Positions 9,850 to 20,204 of a stretch of 64,000 nt of DNA are shown piece after piece; position 1 is the first letter of the stretch; every line of letters begins with the position of its first letter. The position numbers and the translations under genes are program-made. A model generated the notes under the pieces. That model saw nothing but the letters and a program-made list of their open reading frames with translations, searched no databases and was not told the origin of the DNA. Source of the DNA: Bactericera cockerelli (Eukaryota > Arthropoda > Insecta > Hemiptera > Triozidae). The stretch lies in contig CM044964.1 of the NCBI GenBank assembly GCA_024516035.1, forward strand, positions 1,634,784 through 1,698,783, in the 5' to 3' direction.

Positions 9850-10166
9850 ATGAAACAGGATTAGTTCAATCTAAGTGGGCACTTTCCCATAACTGAGACT
9901 ATGGTGGCGCTGTGATCGGTTGACATTCCCACCAAAGTGGCTGTTAAGAGATAGGCCGTGTCGAGACTCGACTGCTGGGTCCCAGCTTATGTAGATTTAG
10001 CGTCACGTGATCGATTTCCACCAATTACAGATCACAATTGATCAGGTGACGCTAAATCTACATGAGCTGGGACCCAGCAGTCGAGTCTTGACCCGGCTAT
10101 AAGTGAACACTATCCCTTAACACGCACTCTGGTGAAAATTTCAACCAATCACAGCGCCACCATAGA
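9850..10166. mobile_element. Nested palindromic MITE (family M2)
   Basis: An outer inverted repeat (near GAAACAGGATTAGTTCAATC and CTATGGTGGCGCTGTGAT at left; CACAGCGCCACCATAG at right) surrounds a second palindrome at 9957-10099. The arms of the inner one read CGACTGCTGGGTCCCAGCT and the complement. Related single palindromes lie at 41788-41932 and 58447-58585. It looks like one palindromic MITE inserted in the middle of another. Confidence 0.6.
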
Positions 10167-10233
10167 GTACTATAGCATACAATTCCTGTTTTGTATTTAT
10201 CCGTCTTGATAAAATTACAAAAAAAGCGGCCGT

Positions 10234-12234
10234 GACGTATACAGGGTGTAACAGACTAAATGTAAAATCTCTTAAGAGGTGGTAGTATAGATCATTTTCA
10301 ACCATTAATGTTCTATAACACTTTTGATTTAACTCAGTGGTTCTCGAGATATTATTTTTTTGAATTATTTTTACAAGTCCCCTGCCGCTCGACAAAGAAT
10401 GGCATCTAACTCCGTAAACACAGTAGATGAAGCAATAGATTTAACTTTTTCCATAAGATAACAATATTTTACTATTATTTAGACTAGATTAATTCTTAAA
10501 AAGTGCACACGTACTGAAAAAAATCGGCAGCAGCGGAAAATTTATCGCGAACATGAAATCCACCTGAAACTTCAGCGCCCCATTTTCTCAAAATACTGCC
10601 CTCATAAAGTATTGGTTTCATTTATGTAAAAACTTGCTTGAAGTCTTATCTTTCAGAAAGTATGACACACTTGATATAAAACTTTCATTTTTTATTGAAA
10701 CCAAGAGAAATAAAAAAAAAAGTCAGTCAGTACTACTAACTGTACCTACTAGGCTACCATCCTACTTTTACCTAGGGAACTAATTTTTTTCTTCAATTTG
10801 ACAAATTATGGTTGTCATTTACTTTCCAACGGCCCAAAAATTAGCCTCAGTCGATTCATTGATAAGGCTGCGGACTCTTAACTTGGAGGTCACTGGTTCG
10901 AGTCTCAAGTATGGCAAATATTTAGTAAGACGAGTTTGAGCTATTGTGACACCACGATCGTGATTAATTGACCTTAATATTTTAGTATGTATGTATGGTT
11001 TTATTTGTGGTGAAGCACAAGGCCTCTTCACATTTTTTTTGGGTAGCGCAGCATTACTAAGAGCCTCCTTTACTTTTCGAATTATTCTATTACATTAATT
11101 TCTTTTTACTCTGGTAATGCCGCCACTGGTCGTTACTCATACAAGTAACTACTCATTTTTCCTCACGAGGTATGAGTGGACCCGAACATCCAAGTACAGA
11201 GCAGAAAAACTCCTGTCCCGCTGGGGATCGAACCCAGGTCACCATGCGTGCAACGCCTAGCACGCTAACTCACTCTGCCACGGTGACTACTAATTGACCT
11301 TAATATTTTAGTATTCCATGTGTTTTATTAAAATTCGGTACCTACTAACATAATAATTTGTACCTCTATGTACCAACCTATGAATGTTCAGTATTTACCG
11401 TACCACCTTTACCTGTGGGTGTTAACTATGTAGGTACATTGTTATGTTTCATTTCATTCAAACCATTTTATCATTGAGACCCTTTCCTCTTATGAACAAA
11501 TGAACAATTACGATTAATATTGATTTCTGAAGCACCACAGCTAAAAGTATCATACATGGATACGTACATACTAATTTTCCACACTTGAGACTCGAACCAG
11601 TGACCTCCAAGTTAAGAGTTTACTGAAGCAAACTTTTGGGCCGTTGGAAAATAAATGGCAACCATAATTTGTCAAATTGAAGAAAAAAATTAGTTCCCTA
11701 GGTAAGAGTAGGATGGTAGCCTAGTAGGTACAGTTAGTAGTACTGACTGACTTTTTTTTATTTCTCTTGGTTTCAATAAAAAATGAAAGTTTTATATCAA
11801 GTGTGTCATACTTTCTGAAAGATAAGACTTCAAGCAAGTTTTTACATAAATGAATTCAATACTTTATGAGGGCAGTATTTTGAGAAAATGGCGGCTGAAG
11901 TTTCAGGTGGATTTCATGTTCGCGATAAATTTTCCGCTGCTGCCGATTTTTTTCAGTACGTGTGCACTTTTTAAGAATAAATCTAGTCTAAATATTAGTG
12001 AAATATTGTTATCTTATGGAAAAAGTTAAATCTATTGCTTCATCTACTGTGTTTACGGAGTTAGATGCCATTCTTTGTCGAGCGGCAGGGGACTTGTAAA
12101 AATAATTCAAAAAAATAATATCTCGAGAACCACTGAGTTAAATCAAAAGTGTTATAGAACATTAATGGTTGGAAATGATCTATACTACCACCCCTTAAGA
12201 GATTTTACATTTAGTCTGTTACACCCTGTATATA
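10234..12234. repeat. Long inverted repeat, ~0.65-0.67 kb arms
   Basis: The left arm (about 10234-10906) and right arm (about 11582-12234) are near-identical reverse complements, both ending in ACAGGGTGTAACAGACTAA. The ~675-bp spacer holds a minus-strand S4 SINE. The arms carry no convincing ORF. The left arm holds an S1 SINE head that is partly lost in the right arm. Confidence 0.85.
10984..11287 (-). repeat. tRNA-derived SINE, family S4, near full length
   Basis: On the minus strand it runs from GTCACCGTGGCAGAGTGAGT through the B box GGTTCGATCCCCAGCGGG to GAAGAGGCCTTGTGCTTCAC. It sits in the loop of the long inverted repeat. Confidence 0.75.
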
Positions 12235-12275
12235 CGTTGGGATAGTGTCCACTTACATTAATCTACACAAACTGC

Positions 12276-12690
12276 ACTGGTAGTCAAGTGGTTCACGCGC
12301 TAGTGTGATAATCCAGGTAGCGAACACCCGTGCTTTGCTTCTTTGTCTTGAGTTTAGCTTTTTTTAGTTTTTATTTGTATCCAAACAACGAAGTTACACT
12401 GGTGCAGTGGTAGTCAAGTGGGTAACTCGCTAGTGTGGTGATCCAGGTAGCGTAGGGATCCGTTGGTTCAAATCCCACCCAGTGCATGAATTTTTCTTCA
12501 TTAATTTGAGTTTATGACCACATAATAATAAGACGCTGATGGCTAGGTGGTAGAAAATGCTTTGAGCATTAACCTCGCCTGTTGGTTACCTTGCACTACA
12601 GAGTATTATTATTAATCTAATCCTGTTTCATATTTCGACCCTAGTGGTCAATTTTCCAACATAGTATTATGCATTCTCTTGAATCTGTTT
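12276..12690 (+). repeat. SINE S5 plus adjoining segment, duplicated elsewhere
   Basis: A truncated S5 head (12276-12325) is followed by CCGTGCTTTGCTTCTT, then GTTTTTATTTGTATCCAAAC and a full S5 unit. The same composite order is found at 16482-16860, so the two were copied as one ~360-bp block. Confidence 0.6.
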
Positions 12691-12894
12691 TTTTCTTTAA
12701 TTTTTGTACCTTAGTTTTATTATTATTTAGATTTTCTCTCATTTTATTTGCGATTTAAGTTTTGCTCAGCGGTAAAAAAAAAAAAACAAATAATTAGTTT
12801 CGCCTTAAATTTGAAACTTAAGTTGGCTGGAGACCATCACTCCCTTCCAGCTGTAGCCAAGCTGGTTACAACAACAATAAAATTTCTGTTAAAA

Positions 12895-12993
12895 GACTGA
12901 AGTCTCATTCTTACAGGATAAACAGAGTATTGAATCTTCTCTTGAATCTTTAATCATTCAAATCTCTATTTTATTTAACTTCAAACTGATGTT

Positions 12994-13040
<47 letters not shown>

Positions 13041-13560
13041 GTAAGTCTAGATTAAAAACTCTGTTTAGACTGTGAGATTAAAGGAACTCTTTAGTCTCAT
13101 TCGTACAGGATAAACAAAGTATTGAATCTTCTCTTCAATCTTTATTCATTCAAATCTATATTTTATTTAACTTCAAACTGATTTTCATTTTTTTTACCGT
13201 AAGTCTAGATTAAAAATTCTGTTTAGACTGTGAGAGTAAAGGAACTCTTTAGTCTCATTCTTACAGGATAAACAGAGGATTGTATTGAATCTTATCTTCA
13301 AAAGGTATAACTCGAATCTTTTTTTTTTTCTTCTTAAAAAAAAAAAAATATTGTACTTTACAGTCATTAGTCGTCATTGATGCCATTCTCGTCATGTTTT
13401 TTATTAGGTGGTACTTGAATCTATTACTGAAATCTCTATTTTTTTCAATGAACATTTTAAAGGAAAGGACTGTACCGTTGAGAGAGTCCTTGCTAATTTT
13501 TTTTTTTTTTTTTTTTTTTACTTCAAACTGAATTTCATTTTTATTTATTTACCGTAAGTC
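12895..13560 (+). repeat. T-rich ~180-bp tandem repeat with long poly-T
   Basis: Three to four diverged units contain GTCTCATTCTTACAGGATAA, then TTGAATCTTCTCTTGAATC and ACCGTAAGTCTAGATTAAAA. Units are separated by poly-T runs, one about 40 T long (12999-13037). Confidence 0.75.
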
Positions 13561-13738
13561 TAGATTTATCCAATGCAATGCTTACTGCCTTTTTTTTTAA
13601 TTTCAAAAACATTCCTTTCCTCTTGTATTTACTTTTGAATGCGACTTAAAACGTCGACCAAATCTTAATTACGCTGATCAAGTTAGGTGATAGAATATGT
13701 TCTTAGAACCTCACTTATTGGTTACTTTGCACTTAACG

Positions 13739-14005
13739 TACTTCTCACTCATCAGAGGGGAGGCAAACTACGTGATAGGTAGGCTGCAATACAGACCACA
13801 AGCGTCTATAGTAGCTGCTGTTTTAGGCCCATGACACACGTGCGAATTTAAACCGCTTGACGCAGCGATTATTTCTCGCAGCTTCATGTTTCCTCAGACT
13901 TGTAACCTGGAGGTCGGTGGTTCAAGTCCCGATTTCAGCGTAGATCTAGTAAAGCGAGTTTGAGTAGTTGTGATATCACGAAAGTGATTAACACAAATAT
14001 GATAA
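13739..14005 (+). repeat. SINE fragments (S2 tail and S1 tail)
   Basis: Bases 13739-13832 match the tail of the Gly-tRNA SINE (ATCAGAGGGGAGGC, then ACAGACCACAAGCGTCTA). Bases 13890-14005 match an S1 copy lacking its first ~30 bases (ACTTGTAACCTGGAGGTCGG). Confidence 0.6.
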
Positions 14006-14288
14006 CTTACTTAGTTTAGTACCTGTCCAAAAGAGTCCTTGCTTTAAACTTTTCCAGTACCAATTGCTCAAAAAATCTGTATCATGGTGGTGTGTTTTTT
14101 TTTTGCCTAACTTTCTGTATGAGAGGATATTCAAGACAGAGTATTTTCGTTGTAGTGTGGTCTCTTTGTAATAAGTATTAGAAAAAGACACATTACAAAG
14201 ACGTAAACTTGTGTTTTGCTATAGTAAAGCAAGTTTTTAACAGTAAATGAATTCTATTTTTTGTTGAAAGTACAGCTATCTTCTCACC

Positions 14289-14415
14289 GAAATCAGTAGC
14301 TCGATCGATAAGACGGCAGATTTTTACCCTATAGGTCAAGGGTTCGATTCCCGGGTTCGGCAGAGAGTTTGAGTAATTTCAACATCACTATTGTGATTGG
14401 CCCGAATATGATAAC
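14289..14415 (+). repeat. tRNA-derived SINE, family S1
   Basis: The head contains TCAGTAGCTCGATCGATAAG and B-box-like GGTTCGATTCCCGGG, followed by the GAGTTTGAGTAATTTCAAC tail. It is too diverged for a tRNA gene. Confidence 0.65.
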
Positions 14416-14716
14416 TTTTTGTAACAAATGACTGACATTTAAATGGGTGAGTAATAATAATAATAATAAATCATTTGTTTTATTTTTCATATATTTTTAT
14501 GTCGAATAACAGCCAATGTACTTTTTTCTCTCATCTCGTTGAATATGAAGGAGAAATACCCCCTACAACTATGGAGAAAAAAAATATTTCAGAGTGGAGG
14601 AAACCTACAGCATCTACAACATAGTAATGTAGTATTATTGCTCTCTTGAAAAGTCAATTTTTGTCATAGCATGTTCTTCTACTCACCCATTCAATTATCA
14701 TTTAAATAAAAATTCA

Positions 14717-14738
14717 CCCCCCCCCCCCCCCCCCCCCC
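14717..14738 (+). repeat. Poly-C run of 22
   Basis: An uninterrupted run of 22 cytosines lies in otherwise AT-rich DNA. It is an i-motif/G-quadruplex-capable homopolymer and a likely length-error site. Confidence 0.95.
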
Positions 14739-14739
14739 T

Positions 14740-15340
14740 ATATTTTTGCAAGCTTTTTTTGCATTTGTATGACATCCACTATTGAATGTACGAAAGCTTG
14801 CTAATAGTTTCATTAAAATGTGCAAAATTAGTTCATATAAAACTTAACGTATAGTTGAAAATTGTAATGTAGTGTTAATGTGTAATATGACATTTTTTTA
14901 TTTGAAAAGTATGTTATTTATTTAAAGAGTAAATTTATTATCTATTGTATGTAGATTTAGAGAGGAAAAAAAATCTACACTCGACTTCACAAAAATTGGA
15001 ACTTTTTATTGATACAATTAATATTTTTTTAATAATGGCAGAAATAAAAAATAATTTTCACTTCAAATTTGCAATGTAATCCGTATTATATTCATGTATT
15101 TTCTATGTGGTGTTACTCAATTTTACACATAATCTTGTGTTCATTCAATCTTAATTATATTTGACAATTATTGTACTGCCCGATTTCAACTTCAAAGTCT
15201 CACTATTCCAGCTTTTCTCATGATGCCATCATTATACGGTCAAAGTATATGAAAATAATACTGTTCCCTTCTAATAGTAAAATTAAATAGCTTCTGCCAT
15301 ATACCATTACATTGGATACAACAGAAAATGTATCACATTT
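14740..15340. other. AT-rich intergenic stretch, nothing recognised
   Basis: No ORF, tRNA-like box or repeat family recurring elsewhere in the window was found here. Near 15180-15240 there is a weak match to the S6 SINE tail (TTATTCCAGC context) on the minus strand. Confidence 0.4.
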
Positions 15341-15410
15341 TATAGTCATGCTGAGAGTATGACCAATCCGTTCGCTTTTTGTGAGGTCGAGTATAGCTGA
15401 AAATAAAACG

Positions 15411-15560
15411 CGACCTCAGTAGCTCTTAGGTTGATAAGGCGGCGGACTCGTAACCTGGAGGTCGGGGGTTCAAGTCCCCGAGTAAGGTAAATTTTAGTAA
15501 GGCGCATTAGAGTAATTGTGACATCTCTCTTGAGATGAACACAAATATCGCCTCTGATAA
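15411..15560 (+). repeat. tRNA-derived SINE, family S1
   Basis: The head is GACCTCAGTAGCTCTTAGG, then AAGGCGGCGGACTCGTAACC and GGTTCAAGTCCCCG. The tail has GAGTAATTGTGACATC and a short inverted word. A palindromic CGCCTCTGATAACACAAAGA follows. Confidence 0.7.
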
Positions 15561-15956
15561 CACAAAGAGGCGTAAACAACATTTTCGAAATTTTACAGGA
15601 GAGCCAAAATGAGTTTTCTTGTGCATAAATTTTCTGTTCACGGTAGGAACATTATCACTTCCCTGTACCGTGAATGACCATACGAACTTTTTCTGTTGCC
15701 AAATTTGATTATTTAACTGTGACTATCGAATCCTGTTTGTATATTGTCATTATTTTGATCATTTTTGGGATACGCCTGATTTCAATTTTTGTTGTACCTT
15801 TTTTTGGGATTATAATTGGATTACGTCTATTTGTGAGAACAAAATATAGCACAAGTAGACTCAATCCAAGCAATAAAACCGATTTCAAAAATTTGTGGTT
15901 TACGCCTCTTTGTGTTATCAGAGGCGATATGACAACCCAAAAATATTTGCTAAAGA

Positions 15957-16263
15957 TCGCGCAATTAGCTCAGTGGTTAAGCACTCGCTTGCCATGCGGA
16001 AGGTCCCGGGTTCGATCCCCGTGCCGACAAAAATTTGTATTCGTAATTTGATTACATATTTGTTTGTAAGGGATTACCTTCCGGTGCGCTCTTGTTGACC
16101 CAGCACTTAATTGGGAAGTATTGTGTCACTTCTCGCCCATCAGAAGGGAGGCATTACTACGGGATGGGCAGGCTACAACACAGACCACAAGCGTCTACAG
16201 TAGATCCTGTTTCATGGCTACGAAGTAAAAACAGCTGTGAAACACTCATCTTAAAAAAAAAAA
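15957..16263 (+). repeat. tRNA-Gly-derived SINE (S2), full length with poly-A
   Basis: The head keeps a clear tRNA fold: A box TTAGCTCAGTGGTTAAG, an anticodon loop TTGCCAT giving GCC (Gly), and B box GGGTTCGATCCCC. A body follows with CTTCCGGTGCGCTC, then CAGGCTACAACACAGACCAC, ending in A-rich sequence. The ~307-bp copy at 57501-57807 is almost collinear. Both carry tails and poor acceptor-stem pairing, so I call them SINEs, not tRNA genes. Confidence 0.8.
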
Positions 16264-16481
16264 AATGTAAATTAATTCCACATTTTCTTTCCTCTTCGTT
16301 TTTTTATTTGTTCTTTCTAGTTTTCATTTTATTTTGATATAAAAAAACCTTGTCTATATATTTAATATTTATACAGAAGAGAAGAGAGATGACAGGAGTG
16401 ACTTGTGAGTATATCCATTGTATTTATATCTCCATATATATAAAAACTTTTTATTTAATTTATACATTCCAACTGAACCCC

Positions 16482-16860
16482 GTGCTTTGCTTCTTTTTCT
16501 TGAGTTTAGCTTTTTTTAGTTTTTATTTGTATCCAAACAACAAAGTTACACTTGGTGCACTGATAGTAAGTGGTTTTAACGCGCTGGGTCTGGTAATCCA
16601 GGTAGTGTTAGGGAGCTGTCGGTTCGAAGTGTCCCACCCAGTGCATGAATTTTTCCTCATTAATTTGAGTTATTGACCACATAATAATAAGACGCTGATG
16701 GTTGGTGGTAGAAAAATGCTTTGAGCATTAACCTCGCCTAGTGGTTACCTTGCACTACAGAGTATAATTATTAATTTTTATTAATCTAATCCTGTTTCAT
16801 ATTCTCGACCCTGGTGGTCAATTTTCCAACATAATTTATGCATTCTCTTGAATCTGACCA
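16482..16860 (+). repeat. SINE S5 plus duplicated flank
   Basis: Second copy of the composite at 12328-12690: CCGTGCTTTGCTTC, then S5 head and tail, ending GCATTCTCTTGAATCTG. It carries several small indels relative to the first copy. Confidence 0.65.
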
Positions 16861-16914
16861 CACAACAGTAAGACTGAGGTAGGTAATTCATATTTTGATG
16901 AGGCTCTCACTTAA

Positions 16915-17112
16915 TCGCCGATGAAGATATTACAGGGTGGTAAAGGCGGCACTCTGTGAATCCAGAGATTCTAGAGATCGTGGGTTCGAAACCCAGCCGG
17001 GACATGACAAGTTATACTCCCATTTGGGTTTTTACCACATAATAATATGTCTTGGGCTTATGCAGCAATAATGGGACTTCATTGTCATAATCGGGCAGTT
17101 ATAAATTAAGGG
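16915..17112 (+). repeat. tRNA-derived SINE, family S6
   Basis: The head contains AAAGGCGGCACTCTGTGAAT, then GTCGTGGGTTCGAAACCC-like B box. The tail is TATACTCCCATTTGGG and ACCACATAATAATATGTC. Other copies lie at 26158, 27201 and 30945. Confidence 0.7.
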
Positions 17113-17270
17113 CGATATTATTATTATATTATTATCTCAGTTATGAACAAGAAACGTCTCTTGATCTGAAGGTTGCAAGTTCGAATTCTGGAGGGAGTGA
17201 AGTTTTTGGGTCGGAACATTAGCGCTGCTGAAAATTTCATGACGGAATATTTTCTATTTTTAAGTACCTA

Positions 17271-17860
17271 GTCACCGTGGCAGAGTGAGTTAGCGCACTC
17301 ATGGTGACCTGGGTTTCGATTCCCAGCGGGGCAGGATTTTTTCTACTGTGTACTTGGTGATTTGTTCAGGTTCCACTCATAACTCGTGAGGAAAAATGAG
17401 AAGTTACTTGTATGAGTGACGACCAGTGGCGGCAATTACCAGAGTAAAAAAATTAATGTAATAATAATTATGTATTTCTTTGTGTTATTATATCACAATT
17501 TTTGTGGGCAGCGTTAGAATTATAGGACTTTTCCGTATTTTTAATATATCTTATTTTTGCCTATTAATTCTGCCAATGGTCGCTGTTAAACATTAAAGCA
17601 GCTACTCATTTTTCCTCGCGAGGTATGAGTGAATCCCGAACACCCAAGAACACAGCGAAAAATGTTGCCCCGTGGGGATCGAACCCAGGTCACCGTGCGT
17701 GCAATTTGCCTTAGTGCGCTAACTCACTCGCGGCCACGGTCACTATAAAATCAATGTAATAGAATAAATTCGAAATTGTGAAAGAGGCTCTTAGTAATGT
17801 TGCGCTCCCACAAAAATTATAAGAGGCCTTGTTCTTCACACAAATAAAACCATTCATATT
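17271..17860. repeat. Cluster of SINE S4 copies in both orientations
   Basis: A plus copy (17271-17475; ACCGTGGCAGAGTGAGTTAG) is followed by a minus copy (about 17570-17745; CGAACCCAGGTCACCGTGCG). A plus-strand S4 tail fragment (17755-17860; GGCCTTGTTCTTCACAC) completes the cluster. Small indels suggest old insertions. Confidence 0.65.
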
Positions 17861-18049
17861 TTCCTATTATTATTATTCCTACTCTGATGTAAGGCGAATT
17901 ATTGAATGAAATCTATTACATCTAAAAAAAAAATGTGCTTTGTTGATGTTCTTTCAGGGTAGGTAATTTTTTTAAAGCTTCAGTTAGTTTTCTCCTCTAG
18001 AACTTCTAGAAATTATCCTAATTTTAATTAAATTAAAACTAATTTTAAA

Positions 18050-18122
18050 TGTGGCCAACCTCGAGGTCAGAACATTGGTTACCGACCCGCAGATCGCAGG
18101 TTTGAATCCCGGCCGAAGCGGA
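18050..18122 (+). repeat. tRNA-like SINE head (S9)
   Basis: A lone head contains GTCAGAACATTGGTTACCGA and a B-box-like GGTTTGAATCCCGGCCG, followed by an A-rich stretch. No second copy was seen in the window. Confidence 0.45.
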
Positions 18123-18129
18123 AAAAAAA

Positions 18130-18880
18130 AATTTTCCGTACCTTTTTCTGGAACAAAAAAACCTTTTTTTTTCCGTTTACGTTTGGATGGATGTAAAGGT
18201 TAAAGTTTCCCTGCGGTTTCGGAAATACAAGACCTTTTTAATGTAGAATGTGGTGTCTTTTGTTTATTATACAATTTGTAGGGTGTAGAAAGTATTAGAT
18301 TTGGTCACTGTTCAAGTACTTTCCTTTAACAAAATTAATAAGGGCAAAGCATATTAGTAGGCTTTCAATTTTTGGTTTGTGGTGGACTCTGTAATTTTGT
18401 GAAGGTGTATCATACTGATTGAGGTTTGAACAATATTTTTTTTTTTTTTGGTGGGGTTTTAAAGTCCGCTTTCAATGCCATGGTCATATCACGACGGGCT
18501 TTATAATTTTTACTCTTATATTGTTTATAAAATTTTATAAATAGTTTTCAGGGGGATTAACACTATTCCGTCTTTTTACCTGTTTTTACAAAATGAGTTA
18601 GTTAATTAATTCATACCTATTCCTTCAGAAAAAATTTTTTTAAATCCACTTTTACCAACTGAATCTGTAAATTTTTTTTAATTAATCTTGACATAATTGT
18701 AATTTTGTATATTAAAAAATTTTAAATTTAAACAGTTTTATATACACATTAAAATAGTGTTGCAATTTTGTGTTAAAAAAATTGATAAAAGAGGAATGTT
18801 GGAAAAAAAAAATTAAATTAAATGACAAAATAAATTTAATTATTTTTTATTATGTAGGTATTTTTCTGCTTTTTGGGCGG
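18130..18880. other. AT-rich intergenic stretch, nothing recognised
   Basis: No gene or repeat family is recognised between the S9 head and the 5S-derived SINE. A weak ORF at 18770-18976 ends in the SINE and lacks any conserved pattern. Confidence 0.4.
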
Positions 18881-18889
18881 TCTCTTTCG

Positions 18890-19180
18890 AGACGAGGAAA
18901 ACTTACAAACCAACTGCCCACATTACCCTCACCCAGCCTGACTTGGGCGAGGAAAAGGCAGCATCACGAGGGTTAGAATTTGAATAGTTACCATCCAAGT
19001 TCTAACCCTCGCTGGACGTTGCTTAACTGAGCCTCGCGTCAGAAAGCGTGCTCTCAATTATCCCCCAATCTCTCTTTCAACCTAAGTGCTTCTCAATAAT
19101 AATAATAACACTCTTTAGTGGAAGATAACCCCAGACGAGGTTAATTCTCAAAACATTACGGAATTCGAACCAACGGTTCA
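18890..19180 (-). repeat. 5S rRNA-derived SINE followed by S5 tail
   Basis: On the minus strand bases 18890-19040 show AGTTAAGCAACGTCCAGCG and the shared body with CAGGCTGGGTGAGGGTAATG. Bases 19085-19180 match the S5 tail (AGAATTAACCTCGTCTGGG). Confidence 0.55.
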
Positions 19181-19194
19181 AGACGGTTGAAAAA

Positions 19195-19645
19195 AAAGTT
19201 TTAGGGCGGAATTAATTAGACGTTTTTGTAATATCTCTGTGCCGCTAAGTCAAGGATTGCGTACTGTGTAAGATAGGGAAAACCGACGCGACGCTTAGCA
19301 AATGACTTGTGATATGGAATTTGTCTTTAAGGACAGAAATTAATTAGACAATTTTGTAATACCTGTATGGCGCAAAGTCACGGATTGCGTACCGTGTTAG
19401 ATAGGGAAAAACCGACGCTTAGCAAATTGCTAATGATATGAAATTTGTCTTTAAAGGCGGAAATTAATAGGACGATTTTTGTAATAACTCTGTGGCGCTA
19501 AGTCACGGATTGCGTATGCGTAAGGTTGGGAAAACCGACGCTTAGCAAATGACTCGTGATATAGAATTTTGTCTCTAAGGGCGGAATTAATAGACATTTT
19601 TGTAATACCTCTGTGGCGCTAAGTCACGGATTGCGTACTGTGTTA
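19195..19645 (+). repeat. Four-copy ~120-bp tandem repeat upstream of the takeout-like promoter
   Basis: Four units contain GGCGGAATTAATTAGACG, then GCTAAGTCACGGATTGCGTA and ACCGACGCTTAGCAAATGA. The array ends about 310 bp before the TATA box of the takeout-like gene. A related single fragment lies near 28780-28850. Confidence 0.8.
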
Positions 19646-19956
19646 AGACAGCAACTTATATTTTATTATTGATCCAAGCTAAACTATATTCTTGTAATCT
19701 CATCTTAAACGACGTACCACTTCCGAGACTCTCAGTTCCTCTGGAAGTCGATTCCAGAACCGTATTAATTCATACGGAAAATAATTTTATACTATATTTT
19801 TATTTATTAGGACACAAATATTGTGTCCTAATAAATAATAATATAAGTACAAGTAGAATAATGTCGACTAAAGAGTCGACTGTTTAACTAAACACCAAGT
19901 AACTAATTATTCCTCACTACCTAATTCCCTCTCCCGAAGTGCTCCAGCTCCAAACT

Positions 19957-19990
19957 TATAAAATACAAGACAGACCTAGTCAGATTCTTG
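19957..19990 (+). promoter_or_regulatory. Core promoter of the takeout-like gene (TATA and initiator)
   Basis: TATAAAA at 19957-19963 is followed 25 bp later by an arthropod initiator-like TCAGA (A at 19982). That would give a 5' UTR of ~140 nt before the ATG at 20122. The call is by motif and spacing only. Confidence 0.55.
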
Positions 19991-20121
19991 ATATTCTTTG
20001 TGGCTGATCAGAACCAACAAAACAGTCATCACTTCAGTATCACTACTTAGAACATCGCAACAGTCTGAATTAAATAAAAGACAATCTTCGAATTTTTTTT
20101 CAGATTTTTTATTTTATTAAA

Positions 20122-20204
20122 ATGAAATTTTTCGTGGTGGTTTTGTGTGTGGCCTATTTTGGTGGACGCAGGCGGCTGTGCTGAGAAATTTGGGGTTGAA
20201 TTAC
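20122..20204 (+). CDS. Takeout-like exon 1 (signal peptide), frame broken
   Basis: ATG at 20122 opens a good signal peptide, but the frame stops at TGA 20182-20184. The +1-shifted frame reads VDAGGCAEKFGVEL and joins exon 2 in phase as ELPTYADIC. The donor is GTAAGT at 20205. One base too many (or two too few) lies around 20145-20165. Confidence 0.75.

Noticed and set aside
15957..16030. tRNA-Gly(GCC) gene
   Set aside because: A and B boxes and the anticodon loop look good, but the acceptor stem pairs poorly, and a SINE body and poly-A follow; a collinear second copy exists at 57501.
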